Part shown: in pieces, positions 9,648-18,226 of the stretch
How positions within the stretch are numbered: the stretch's first letter is position 1
How the letters are laid out: every line of letters begins with the position of its first letter
NCBI RefSeq assembly: GCF_030433895.1
Contig: NZ_JARUXE010000001.1
Coordinates: forward strand, 1 to 64,000
Direction of reading: 5' to 3'
DNA length: 64,000 bases
Source: Arthrobacter sp. PsM3
Lineage (GTDB): Bacteria; Actinomycetota; Actinomycetes; Actinomycetales; Micrococcaceae
The notes under the pieces: generated by a model
Told to the model about the DNA's origin: nothing
Database searches by the model: none
Seen by the model: only the letters and a program-made list of their open reading frames with translations
Translations under genes and position numbers: made by a program

Positions 9648-12600
9648 GTGTTTTTTCTTGAACCGGAAGTAGCGGGGACCGCGCAGGACCTGGTGTTCTC
9701 CGCGAGCGACCTCGTCACGGCCGCGAGCTGCGAGTACCAGCTGCTGCGCAAGCTCGACGAGAAGCTCGGCCGCTCGCCCAAGGCGTCCTTCGACGACGAT
9801 GAGATGCTCAAGCATGCAGCCGTGCTGGGCGACCGCCACGAGCACAAGGTCCTCGACGGCTTCGTGGAGGAGTTCGGGCACTGGGATCCGGTGTCCGAGG
9901 GCGGCGTGTATGACGTCGTGCCGGCACAAACCATGGACCGCGCCACCCTGCTGGCCAAGCACCGGGAATCCCTGGACGCCCTGCGCTCCGGCGCCGATGT
10001 CGTGTTCCAGGCCGCTTTCTTCGACGGCCAGTTCCACGGCCGCTCCGACTTCCTGGTCCGGCAGGCCGACGGCAGCTACGCGGTGTTCGACACCAAACTG
10101 GCCCGCCACGCGAAGGTCACCGCGCTGCTCCAGCTTGCCGCCTACGGCGATCAGTTGCTCAAGGCCGGGATAACACCGGCCCCTTTGGTGACCCTGGTCC
10201 TCGGCGCCACCGTCCCGCTCCCGGGTGGCGGCTTCGACTACGTCCGCAGCCACCACAAACTTTCCGAGATCCTGCCGGTCTTCCGCGAGCGCCGGGACCG
10301 GTTCCTGGCCCTGACCTCCTCGCAGCTGGCGCAGCCCGGCACCGTGCAGTGGGGTGCGCCAGGACTCAGCGCCTGTGGCCGCTGCGATTACTGCCAGGAG
10401 CAGGTGGTAGCCACCGACGACTTGCTCCTCGTGGCGCGGATGAACTCGGCGCAGCGCAAGGCACTCCACGGACAGAACATCTTCACGGTCAAGGAGCTCG
10501 CGGAGGCCCGGCTCCCCGGCGCGAACGGCGCACTGCTGCGGCTCCAGGACCAGGCACGGATGCAGAGCGGGGTCGGTGCCGCGGATGGGGAGGTGCGGTA
10601 CGCCAAGGACGGCGAAGAGCACACCATTCGCTTTGGTTTGATTCCGGAAAACACGCTGGCTGAACTGCCGCCACCCAGCCAGGGCGACATCTTCTTCGAC
10701 TTCGAGGGCGATCCCCTGTGGCAGGAAAGCGCCACCGGAGTCTGGGGCCTGGAATACCTGTTCGGCGTCATCGAAGCGCCGACGGGCCCCGGCGTCCCCG
10801 GAGTGTTCCGGCCGTTCTGGGCACACAGCCGGGAAGCGGAGAAGCAGGCCTTCCTCGATTTCCTCGACTACGTGCAGAAACGCCGGCAGGACTATCCGGA
10901 CATGCACGTCTACCACTACGCGGCCTACGAGAAGACAGCGCTCCGGAAACTCTCCGTCTTGCACGTTGCCGGCGAGGACATCGTCGACGAATGGCTGCGC
11001 GAGGGGCTGCTGGTGGATCTCTACCAGACGGTCCGGAACAGCATCCGGATCTCCGAGAATTCCTACAGCATCAAGAAGCTCGAACCGCTCTACATGGGGA
11101 CGAATCTTCGCTCCGGGGATGTGAAGGACGCCGGCGCCTCGGTGGTGGCCTACGCCCACTACTGCGATGCGCGCGACGACGGCCGGGTTGAGGAAGCCTC
11201 CAGCATTCTCGCCGGGATCTCCGACTACAACGAATACGACTGCCTCTCCACGCTGGAGCTCCGGAACTGGCTGCTCGGGCTGGCGCGGGAGCGCGGGATC
11301 AGGCCAGCCGGGGACGGCATAGGTTCCACGGCCACGGCTGGCGGCCTGTCCAATGCCGGCGGCGGGCTCGCGGACACCACGCTGGATGACGCGACGGATG
11401 CCGCTGACCTGGACCCGCTGGAAGTGGCGCTGGCCGGGCTGGCGGATGCCGCCGTCGGGCTGGCGGAGGACGACCGGAAGGCCGTTTCCATGTTGGCGGC
11501 GGCGGTCAGCTATCACCGCCGGGAGCGGAAGGCGTTCTGGTGGGCGCACTTCGACCGGTGTGAGAACGGCCCCGACACGCATCACCAGCAGGACCGCAAC
11601 GTTTTCCTCGTCGAGGACGCGGAGGTGCTCGAGGACTGGTGGAAGGACGGGGCGAAGCTTCCGGAGCGGAAGGTGAAGCTGATCGGCACAGTCAGCCCGG
11701 GCTCCGATCTCCGCGAGGGCAGCACCTGGTTCCGCATGTATGAGCCGCCGCTTCCGGCCGGGCTGGAGGGCACGGGTATCAACGGGACCGGACGCAACGG
11801 CTGGTTCGGGACCGAGGTTCTGGAGCTGGGCCACGAGGACGGCAAGGACACCGTCATCATCCGGGACAAGCTCCGCAAGACCATCGAACCCTACAGTCAG
11901 GTCCCCGCCGCCCTGACCGAAGACCAACCCATCCAGACCAAGAGCCTTGAGGACGCACTGGCGGCCCTCGCGTCCGACGTGGCCGCGGCATTGCGGTCCG
12001 GACCGGCGGCCTTCCCGCGCCATCCGGCCCTGGATCTCGTCCGCCGTGTTCCGCCGCGGTTGAGCTCCGGGGCGCAATTGCCCGCGCCCGGCGACGGGCC
12101 GGACCGGTTCATTGACGCGATCACGGAGGCCGTCGGAGCCCTGGACCGCTCCTATGTGGCAGTCCAGGGTCCGCCCGGGACCGGCAAGACCCATGTGGGA
12201 TCCCATGTCATCGCCCGGCTGGTGGCCCGCGGGTGGAAGGTCGGCGTCGTCGGCCAGTCCCATGCGGTGGTAGAGAACCTGCTGAAGACGGCAGTGACCA
12301 AGGCCGGGGTCGATCCGGCACTGGTGGCTAAGGATGTGAAACACGCGGAGCCCCTCCCCTGGCAGCAGCGCTCGGCGAAGGATGTGGCGCGCCTGCTCAG
12401 TTCGCCGGGAGGGGCGCTGGTCGGCGGGACGGCGTGGACCATGACGGGGGCCAACGTCCCGGCCGACTCGCTGGATCTGCTGGTGATCGACGAAGCCGGT
12501 CAATTCTCCCTGGCCAACACCCTCGCCGTGGCGCAGGCCAGCAGCCGGTTGCTGCTGCTCGGCGATCCCCAGCAGCTGCCGCAGGTCAGCCAGGGCTCGC

Positions 12601-13292
12601 ACCCCGAACCCGTGGATGAGTCAGCCCTGGGCTGGGTTTCCGCCGGACATGCCACCCTTCCGCCGGAACTCGGCTATTTCCTGGCCGACTCGTGGCGGAT
12701 GACCTCCGAGCTGTGCCGGGCGGTCTCGGAGCTCTCCTACGAGGGCAAGCTGCGCTCAGCGCCGGCCGCGGACCTCCGGCGGCTCGAGGGAGTTCCGGCC
12801 GGAATCGAGACAGTCATGGTGGAGCACAGCGGCAACATCACGTCGTCGGCCGAGGAAGCCGCCGAGGTCGTCCGCCAGGTGCGGCGCCACTTGTGCCTGA
12901 ACTGGCACTCGGAGCAGGGCACCCGGCCGCTCGACACCGCCGACATCCTGGTGGTCGCGGCCTACAACGCCCAGGTCAACGTCATCCGCGACGCGTTGGA
13001 TGCCGCAGGCTTCCGCGGCGTCCGGGTGGGAACCGTGGACAAGTTCCAGGGCCAGGAAGCCGCCGTGGTGATCGTGTCCATGGCCTGTTCGGCGGTGGCC
13101 GAGGCGCCGCGCGGCATGGAATTCCTGCTCTCCCGCAACCGGATCAACGTGGCGGTCTCCCGCGGACAGTGGCGCGCCGTCGTGGTCCGGGCACCCGAGC
13201 TGACCAACTACCTCCCCGCGCACCCCGAGGGCCTGGAGCAACTGGGCGGGTTCATCGGGCTGTGCCAACGCTCCGTGGCGGCCAGCCAGTAG
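9648..13292 (+). CDS. TM0106-type RecB-like nuclease fused to a superfamily 1 DNA helicase
   Basis: 1214 residues from a GTG with GGGGG 5 bases upstream. A RecB/Cas4-like nuclease is N-terminal: RSDFLVRQ and VFDTKLARH supply the catalytic acid/Lys pattern, and one early Cys (AASCEYQ) plus a CGRCDYC cluster suit an Fe-S cluster. A second, RNase-H-like (DEDD-type) nuclease follows (GDIFFDFEGDPLW). A C-terminal Upf1/Dna2-like helicase has Walker A GPPGTGKTH at about residue 841, Walker B LLVIDEAGQFS, GDPQQLPQVSQ, and the motif V-like DKFQGQEAAVVIVS. The arrangement suggests DNA end processing or repair. Its stop codon overlaps the first unit of the repeat element at 13291. Confidence 0.92.
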   Translation: MFFLEPEVAGTAQDLVFSASDLVTAASCEYQLLRKLDEKLGRSPKASFDDDEMLKHAAVLGDRHEHKVLDGFVEEFGHWDPVSEGGVYDVVPAQTMDRATLLAKHRESLDALRSGADVVFQAAFFDGQFHGRSDFLVRQADGSYAVFDTKLARHAKVTALLQLAAYGDQLLKAGITPAPLVTLVLGATVPLPGGGFDYVRSHHKLSEILPVFRERRDRFLALTSSQLAQPGTVQWGAPGLSACGRCDYCQEQVVATDDLLLVARMNSAQRKALHGQNIFTVKELAEARLPGANGALLRLQDQARMQSGVGAADGEVRYAKDGEEHTIRFGLIPENTLAELPPPSQGDIFFDFEGDPLWQESATGVWGLEYLFGVIEAPTGPGVPGVFRPFWAHSREAEKQAFLDFLDYVQKRRQDYPDMHVYHYAAYEKTALRKLSVLHVAGEDIVDEWLREGLLVDLYQTVRNSIRISENSYSIKKLEPLYMGTNLRSGDVKDAGASVVAYAHYCDARDDGRVEEASSILAGISDYNEYDCLSTLELRNWLLGLARERGIRPAGDGIGSTATAGGLSNAGGGLADTTLDDATDAADLDPLEVALAGLADAAVGLAEDDRKAVSMLAAAVSYHRRERKAFWWAHFDRCENGPDTHHQQDRNVFLVEDAEVLEDWWKDGAKLPERKVKLIGTVSPGSDLREGSTWFRMYEPPLPAGLEGTGINGTGRNGWFGTEVLELGHEDGKDTVIIRDKLRKTIEPYSQVPAALTEDQPIQTKSLEDALAALASDVAAALRSGPAAFPRHPALDLVRRVPPRLSSGAQLPAPGDGPDRFIDAITEAVGALDRSYVAVQGPPGTGKTHVGSHVIARLVARGWKVGVVGQSHAVVENLLKTAVTKAGVDPALVAKDVKHAEPLPWQQRSAKDVARLLSSPGGALVGGTAWTMTGANVPADSLDLLVIDEAGQFSLANTLAVAQASSRLLLLGDPQQLPQVSQGSHPEPVDESALGWVSAGHATLPPELGYFLADSWRMTSELCRAVSELSYEGKLRSAPAADLRRLEGVPAGIETVMVEHSGNITSSAEEAAEVVRQVRRHLCLNWHSEQGTRPLDTADILVVAAYNAQVNVIRDALDAAGFRGVRVGTVDKFQGQEAAVVIVSMACSAVAEAPRGMEFLLSRNRINVAVSRGQWRAVVVRAPELTNYLPAHPEGLEQLGGFIGLCQRSVAASQ

Positions 13293-13438
13293 GACATGCC
13301 CATCTCCGGGCCCGCACACGCGGGACATGCCCATTCTTGGACCGCCCCAGCCGGGGACACGCCCATTCTTGGGCCCCGCCACTGGACACAATGGCATTAT
13401 GTCCACCGGTGGCCGCCACGACGGGACATGTCCAGTGG
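13291..13438. repeat. Intergenic repeat element, copy A (three about 32-bp units plus a palindrome)
   Basis: Units beginning GGACATGCCCAT lie at 13291, 13322 and 13354, 31-32 bp apart. Thirty bases after the last unit start comes a 21-bp near-palindrome, GGACA.AATGgCATT.TGTCC, at 13384-13404 with one mismatched pair. Eighteen bases later comes GGGACATGTCCAG at 13423-13435, which contains the perfect palindrome GGACATGTCC. Copy B at 22133 has the same order and the same 30- and 18-base spacings. The first unit overlaps the stop codon of the helicase gene. Open frames across it give repetitive peptides (GHNGIMSTGG, NGHVPR) that look spurious. Confidence 0.85.
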
Positions 13439-13462
13439 TGACGGCGCGTGCAGCGGGTTCTT

Positions 13463-14317
13463 CTAGTTGCGGCGGGCGGCGCTGGCGGGAACCGAAACTG
13501 CCGCGGCCGTCCCGGGGATAGCCGCCACAGCCATGTCCTCAGCCAGCAGGAGTGCTTCATCCAAGACGGCCCCGAAGTTCCCCGGGTCGTGGGCGAAGCG
13601 ACCCAGGAAGAGGCCGGAGACGCCGTCGAGGGCGGGCAGCAGCCCGGGCTTTGCCGAGCCGCCGTAGATGACGGGCAGGTTCCCCAGCCCGGAGACCGCT
13701 AGCTGTTCCCGGAGCTGCCGGACGACGTCGGACACGAACCCTGCGTCGGCGGGCTCCGTGGCACCGATGGCCCAGACCGGTTCGTACGCGATGACGAGGC
13801 GCGCGGCAAGGTCCCAGTCGCCGTCGACGGCCGAGCGGATCTGCCCGTGCACGAATGCAGCAGCGGCAGCGGGCTCACCGCGGTCGAACTCTCCGACGCA
13901 CAGCAGCGGTGTGAGCCCGGCGTCGGCCGCCGCCCGGACCTTGCGCGCAATCATGGCGTCGCTTTCGCCGAAGTGGCGCCGGCGCTCGGCGTGGCCGATT
14001 TCCACCAGCCGGACGCCGAGCTCCGCGAGCATGGACGGGGCCACCTCCCCGGTCCACGGGCCGTCGGCCCAGCCGCAGTTCTGGGCGCCGAGCAGCAGCG
14101 GCGAACCGGCCAGCAGCTTGGCGGCGGCGGGCAGGACGGGAAAAGACGGAATGACAAACGGGACAACCCGCCCGGCCGCAAGGGCCGGGCGGGTGTCCAC
14201 TTCACAGCGCAGTAGCCCCAGCCAGTCCAGGCTGTCCTGATATCCCAGGTACATCTTGGTGCTGACACCGACCAGGATGCTGCCGCCGGTCATCTGGCTG
14301 GGGTGGTGCTGCTGCAT
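13463..14317 (-). CDS. Triose-phosphate-isomerase-like enzyme, probable L-erythrulose-1-phosphate isomerase
   Basis: 284 residues, a TIM homologue with all catalytic elements: Lys in VSTKMYLGY, His in EIGHAERRRHFGE, Glu in IAYEPVWAIG, and the phosphate loop YGGSAKPG. The KMY motif after the first strand replaces the NWKMN of glycolytic TIM and is typical of the EryH/LerI group, which interconverts L-erythrulose 1-phosphate and D-erythrulose 4-phosphate. The DhaK-type kinase and RpiB-like isomerase in the same operon support this over a glycolytic role. It is last in the operon, 12 bases after the carrier. The exact tetrose is inference. Confidence 0.8.
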   Translation of the reverse strand: MQQHHPSQMTGGSILVGVSTKMYLGYQDSLDWLGLLRCEVDTRPALAAGRVVPFVIPSFPVLPAAAKLLAGSPLLLGAQNCGWADGPWTGEVAPSMLAELGVRLVEIGHAERRRHFGESDAMIARKVRAAADAGLTPLLCVGEFDRGEPAAAAAFVHGQIRSAVDGDWDLAARLVIAYEPVWAIGATEPADAGFVSDVVRQLREQLAVSGLGNLPVIYGGSAKPGLLPALDGVSGLFLGRFAHDPGNFGAVLDEALLLAEDMAVAAIPGTAAAVSVPASAARRN

Positions 14318-14329
14318 TGGTGTTGCTTT

Positions 14330-15715
14330 CTACTTGGATCCGGGTGCAACGGTCGGGACGGAGGGCTGCTGCTCCAGCAGCTCGTCTGCCTTGTTCTTGA
14401 ACCGCTTGGTGGCGAACATCATCGCCGCGGCCAGGAAGGGCAGGACACCCAGCGCGTAAACGCCCATGGTTCCGGTGTCGGAGGCCGTCATCTGGTTGAC
14501 CGAGGTCCGCAGAATCGGGGCGACAAAGCCGCCCAGGTTGCCCAGGGAGTTGATCAGGCCGATGCCCGCTGCGGCCGCTGTTCCGGTGAGGAACGCCGTC
14601 GGGTAGGACCAGGCGATGGGGCCGATGGACAGGAAGCTGCACACCGCGAGGGTGATGAAGATGATGCCCAGCGCCGGAATGTGGTTCGCGCCGGCCCATG
14701 CGGAGCCGAAGATGCAGAGTCCGGTGGAGATGAAGAGCCCGGTGCCCCAGATGCGGCGGCGGACCACGGTGTTGGCGGCCTTGCCGATGAAGTAGCAGGC
14801 GAAGATCCCGAAGAACCACGGGATCGCGGCCATCAGGCCGACGGCGAAGCCGACCTTCTGCCCGGTCAGCTGGGCGACCTGCTGCGGCAGGTAGAACGTC
14901 ACACCGTAGACGGCGATCTGGAGGCAGAAGTAGATGACGGTGAAGTACCAGACCTTGCCGTTCTTCATGGCTGCGAGCACGCCGCGCGGGCCGGATTCTT
15001 CCTTCACGGTGTCCTCCAGCGCCATGACCTCCAGAAGCGCGCTCTTCTCTTCCTTGTTCAGGAACTTGGCGTCCTGCGGGCTGTTGATCAGGAAGAAGAA
15101 CGCCGCAACGCCGGCGAGGACGGCCAGCATGCCCTCGACGAAGAACATGACCTGCCAGCCCTGGACACCGGGGACCTGGTCGCCGATGTTGATCAGCCAG
15201 CCGGAGAGCGGCGCGCCCAGCATCTGGGAGAACGGCTGCGCCAGGTAGAAGATGGCGAACATCTTGACGCGGACCTTGTTGGGGAACCACGCGGCGAGGA
15301 ACATGATGACGCCCGGGAACAGGCCGGCCTCGGTGACACCCAGCAGGAAGCGCAGGATGATGAACGACGTCTCGCCCTGGACGAACGCGAAGCACGCGGA
15401 GACGATTCCCCAGGTGATGGCGATGCGGGCCAGCCAGATCTTGGCGCCGAACTTCGTCAGGAGCAGGTTGCTCGGGATTTCGAACAGGGCGTAGCCGATG
15501 AAGAAGATCCCGGCACCGAGGGCGTAGGCGCCGGCAGTGATGCCCTTGTCCACGCCGAGGGCGGCTTCGGCGAAGCCCACGTTGGTGCGGTCCAGGAAGG
15601 CCACCACGTACAGGATGACCAGCATCGGCATAAGCCGGCGGGACGCCTTGGAGATCGCCGATTTTAGGACCGGGGTCTCCAGAAGGTCCCTGGTGGACGT
15701 TGATACAACGGACAT
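14330..15715 (-). CDS. MFS transporter, anion:cation symporter (ACS) type
   Basis: 461 residues from the ATG at 15715, which follows GAGGAG at 5-6 bases; an in-frame TTG one codon upstream is less likely. Twelve helices are expected. The start LVILYVVAFLDRTNVGFAEAALG and IGYALFEIPSNLLLTKFGAK are hallmarks of the ACS subfamily (galactonate, tartrate, phthalate carriers), which imports organic anions with protons or sodium. This argues that the operon takes up an acid rather than a neutral polyol. It is preceded by the 41-aa membrane protein and followed by the LerI-like isomerase. Confidence 0.9.
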   Translation of the reverse strand: MSVVSTSTRDLLETPVLKSAISKASRRLMPMLVILYVVAFLDRTNVGFAEAALGVDKGITAGAYALGAGIFFIGYALFEIPSNLLLTKFGAKIWLARIAITWGIVSACFAFVQGETSFIILRFLLGVTEAGLFPGVIMFLAAWFPNKVRVKMFAIFYLAQPFSQMLGAPLSGWLINIGDQVPGVQGWQVMFFVEGMLAVLAGVAAFFFLINSPQDAKFLNKEEKSALLEVMALEDTVKEESGPRGVLAAMKNGKVWYFTVIYFCLQIAVYGVTFYLPQQVAQLTGQKVGFAVGLMAAIPWFFGIFACYFIGKAANTVVRRRIWGTGLFISTGLCIFGSAWAGANHIPALGIIFITLAVCSFLSIGPIAWSYPTAFLTGTAAAAGIGLINSLGNLGGFVAPILRTSVNQMTASDTGTMGVYALGVLPFLAAAMMFATKRFKNKADELLEQQPSVPTVAPGSK

Positions 15716-15782
15716 CAAAACTCCTCGTCGAGCAGATTAGTTGAGTGAATCAGGTGGGTGGAGCGGTCAAAAGGGGTGTTCT

Positions 15783-15908
15783 TTAGCGGGACAAGGCGAT
15801 GATCATGATCCCGGCCAGGCAGGCCAGGATCCCGACGGCGAGGTAGATCTTCCGTCCCCTGCTCCACGACGCGAATCCGGAGGCTGCGGTCTTATTCGGT
15901 TGTGCCAC
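15783..15908 (-). CDS. 41-aa single-helix membrane protein in the catabolic operon
   Basis: A GTG-start frame of 41 codons lies between the SDR stop (12 bases upstream) and the carrier start (64 bases downstream). GGAAGAAG precedes the GTG. The N-terminal half is basic and polar (QPNKTAASGFASWSRGRK), followed by one hydrophobic helix (IYLAVGILACLAGIMIIALS) ending in Arg, which predicts a cytoplasmic N-terminus. I do not recognise the family. Its place directly before an MFS gene parallels the 42-aa small subunit at 4597, so an accessory role for the carrier is plausible but unproven. Confidence 0.65.
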   Translation of the reverse strand: MAQPNKTAASGFASWSRGRKIYLAVGILACLAGIMIIALSR

Positions 15909-15920
15909 GGCGCTTCTTCC

Positions 15921-16688
15921 TTAGTGCATGTAGAGTCCGCCATCCACATTCAGCGTCTGGCCGGAGATGTAGCCGGCGTCCTCGCTGATGAGGAAGGCGA
16001 TGGCGGCCGCGATGTCCCGGGTGGAGCCCACCCGGTTCACGACGAGGTCTTTGGTGAGGTCATCCTTGCGTTCCTGGCTCAGGGTGCCGCCCATGATGTC
16101 GGTATCGATGGGGCCCGGAGAGATGGCGTTGACAGTGATGTCGTATTCGCCGAGTTCGCGGGCGGTGGCACGGGTCAGCCCGATCACGCCGGCCTTGGCC
16201 ACGGAGTACGGGGTCTTGGAGTAGGTGCCGCCGCCGCGCTGGGCGGAGACGGAGGAGATGTTGACGATGCGCCCGATCCGGTTCTTGACCATGGACTCGG
16301 CGATCCGGCGGGTGGCGTAGTGGACGCCGTTGAGGTTGATGCCGAGGACCCGGTCCCACTCGGCCGCGTCCAGTTCCAGGTACGGGACCGGGGAGCTGAC
16401 GCCGGCGACGTTGGCCAGGGCCACGATCTGCGGCAGTTCGGCCTCGATTGCGTCGATGGCTGCGCGGACGGATGCTTCGTCGCCCACATTGGCGCCGGCG
16501 CCGAACGCCTTGATGCCATGCTCGGCCGCCAGTTCCTTGGCCGCGGCCTTGCACCGGGCGTCGTCGAGGTCGATGATGCCGACGTTCCAGCCCTGTGCCG
16601 CCAGGTAGTTTGCCGTCGCGCGGCCGATGCCGCGCTCGGAAACGGCGCCGGTGATGATCGCGGTGCGTTCTGCGGGGAAGTTGCTCAT
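15921..16688 (-). CDS. Short-chain dehydrogenase/reductase (SDR)
   Basis: 255 residues, a classical NAD(P)-binding SDR. TGAVSERGIGRA is the cofactor loop, NISSVSAQRGGGTYSKTPYSVAKAG supplies the Ser and the Tyr-x3-Lys, and AISPGPIDTDIMGG the family PG motif. AGGAGC precedes the ATG. It is embedded in the tetrulose operon and probably oxidises a hydroxyl of the imported compound. It is strikingly similar across this catalytic block to the SDR at 53846 (SAQRGGGTYSK, PGPIDTDIMGG), so the two look like paralogues with related substrates. Confidence 0.88.
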   Translation of the reverse strand: MSNFPAERTAIITGAVSERGIGRATANYLAAQGWNVGIIDLDDARCKAAAKELAAEHGIKAFGAGANVGDEASVRAAIDAIEAELPQIVALANVAGVSSPVPYLELDAAEWDRVLGINLNGVHYATRRIAESMVKNRIGRIVNISSVSAQRGGGTYSKTPYSVAKAGVIGLTRATARELGEYDITVNAISPGPIDTDIMGGTLSQERKDDLTKDLVVNRVGSTRDIAAAIAFLISEDAGYISGQTLNVDGGLYMH

Positions 16689-16715
16689 GAAACTGCTCCT
16701 GAAAGTGTGAAAATG

Positions 16716-16763
16716 GCGGGGCTCAGTTGATGCGGGGCTCAGTTGATGCGGGGCTCAGCTGAT
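16716..16763. repeat. 16-bp unit repeated three times across a gene's stop codon
   Basis: GCGGGGCTCAGTTGAT occurs at 16716-16731, 16732-16747 and, with one change (GCTGAT), at 16748-16763. The last unit contains the end and stop codon of the 3-hydroxyacyl-CoA-dehydrogenase-like gene; the others lie in the short gap before the SDR. It looks like local tandem duplication of the gene's 3' end. Confidence 0.9.
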
Positions 16764-17741
16764 GGGGGCGGGGCCGAGCTCATCGATGAGCTTCTGCATG
16801 GCCACGTACGCCTTGTTCCGGTAGGCGATGAGCTCCGGTGTGCGCTCCGCGGGGACGTTGAGGAAGCCGGCACCGGTCTTGGTGCCCAGCTTCCCGGCGT
16901 CGACGAGCTCGCTGAGGATCTTCGGCGTCGCAAAGCGCTCCGGGAATTCCGTCTGCAGCGACTTGTAGCAGAAGTTGTAGACGTCCAGCCCCGCCATATC
17001 GGCGATGGCGAACGGCCCAAAGAACGGCAGCCGGAAGCCGAACGTGGTGCGGACCAGGGTGTCGATGTCCTCCGCCGTCGCGATCTCCTGCTCCACCAGC
17101 TGGGCGGCCTCGTGGAACAGGGCGTACTGGAGGCGGTTGAGGACGAAGCCGGTGACGTCCTTGACGACGGCGGTCTGCTTGCCGGCGGCGTGGACCAGCT
17201 CGCGGACCGCGCCGATCGTGGTGGCCGAGGTCCCGGCGTGAGGGATGATCTCAACGCCGGGGATGAAGGGCGAGGGGTTGGAGAAGTGCACGCCCAGGAA
17301 CCGCTCCGGGTGGGTGACGGGCTCGGACAGCTCCGCGATGGAGATCGTGGAGGTGTTGGACCCGATGATGGCGTCGGGGCGGGCGGCGGCGCTGATCCGT
17401 GCCAGCGTCTGGTGCTTGATCGCAAGGATCTCGGGGACGGCTTCCTCGATGAAGTCGGCGTCCGCCACTGCTTCCTCGATGTCCTGGGCGGCCCAGAGGT
17501 TCTCTTTGAGGATGGCGGTGGAGCCTGCCGGGAAGAGTCCGGCGGCGACGAATTCGTCGGATTCGGCCAGCAGCCGCTCGTAGTTCTTTTGCGCCACTTC
17601 GGCGGACACGTCGGCCAGGGCCACCCGGGCACCGCCGAGCGCCAGGACCTGTGCGATCCCGCCGCCCATGTAGCCGGAGCCGACGACGGCGATCCTGCGG
17701 GCGGCGTTCAGGGCGGCTGCGGTGTTCGTTGATTCGGTCAT
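16755..17741 (-). CDS. 3-hydroxyacyl-CoA dehydrogenase family NAD-dependent enzyme
   Basis: 328 residues from the ATG at 17741, 2 bases after the RpiB-like stop; the longer frame to 18011 runs through that gene and is not real. The Rossmann start is IAVVGSGYMGGGIAQVLALGG. The family catalytic blocks SNTSTISIAEL, RFLGVHFSNPSPFIPGVEIIP and VKDVTGFVLNRLQYALFHEAAQLVE are present. Members act on fatty acyl-CoA, but some relatives (lambda-crystallin/L-gulonate 3-dehydrogenase) oxidise free sugar acids. In this operon, with no CoA ligase or thiolase, a sugar-acid 3-dehydrogenase giving a decarboxylation-prone 3-keto acid is the more fitting guess. Confidence 0.82.
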   Translation of the reverse strand: MTESTNTAAALNAARRIAVVGSGYMGGGIAQVLALGGARVALADVSAEVAQKNYERLLAESDEFVAAGLFPAGSTAILKENLWAAQDIEEAVADADFIEEAVPEILAIKHQTLARISAAARPDAIIGSNTSTISIAELSEPVTHPERFLGVHFSNPSPFIPGVEIIPHAGTSATTIGAVRELVHAAGKQTAVVKDVTGFVLNRLQYALFHEAAQLVEQEIATAEDIDTLVRTTFGFRLPFFGPFAIADMAGLDVYNFCYKSLQTEFPERFATPKILSELVDAGKLGTKTGAGFLNVPAERTPELIAYRNKAYVAMQKLIDELGPAPIS

Positions 17742-17743
17742 GG

Positions 17744-18226
17744 TCAGACTGCCTTCGTGTATTCGGGCTCGTAGGAGCAAATGGCGTCCACCTTGGCGGC
17801 GGAGGAAGAGGTTTCGTCGAAGCGGTGGCCCAGCCATTCGCTGACTAGTTTTTTGGCGAGTTCCAGGCCGATGACGCGCTGCCCGAGGGTGAGGACCTGG
17901 GCGTTGTTGCTGAGCACCGACCGTTCCACCGAGTAGCTGTCGTGTGCGGTGACGGCGCGGATGCCGGGGACCTTGTTGGCCGCGATGGCGACGCCCAGGC
18001 CGGTGCCGCAAATCAGCAGGGCCCGGTCGGCGCCGCCCTCGGCCACTATCCGGGCGGCCTCGACGGCGACGTGCGGGTACGCGGTGGAGTCATTGGCGCC
18101 GACACCGATGTCCTGCACGGACGCGACGCGGGGATCCGCTTCGAGCAGTGCCTTGAGGGCGTTCTTGTATTCGACGCCGGCTTCGTCGTTTCCGACGACC
18201 ACGCGCCAGCCTGCTGCTGTGCTCAT
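17744..18226 (-). CDS. RpiB/LacAB-family isomerase, probable D-erythrulose-4-phosphate isomerase
   Basis: 160 residues. The RpiB signature is clear: [12 protein letters not shown] at the N-terminus, [46 protein letters not shown] with the catalytic Cys in ICGTG. The start ATG overlaps the kinase stop by 4 bases (ATGA), so translation is coupled. DerI enzymes of this family convert D-erythrulose 4-phosphate to D-erythrose 4-phosphate, and the neighbouring LerI-like and kinase genes fit that role better than ribose-5-phosphate isomerisation. Confidence 0.85.
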   Translation of the reverse strand: MSTAAGWRVVVGNDEAGVEYKNALKALLEADPRVASVQDIGVGANDSTAYPHVAVEAARIVAEGGADRALLICGTGLGVAIAANKVPGIRAVTAHDSYSVERSVLSNNAQVLTLGQRVIGLELAKKLVSEWLGHRFDETSSSAAKVDAICSYEPEYTKAV

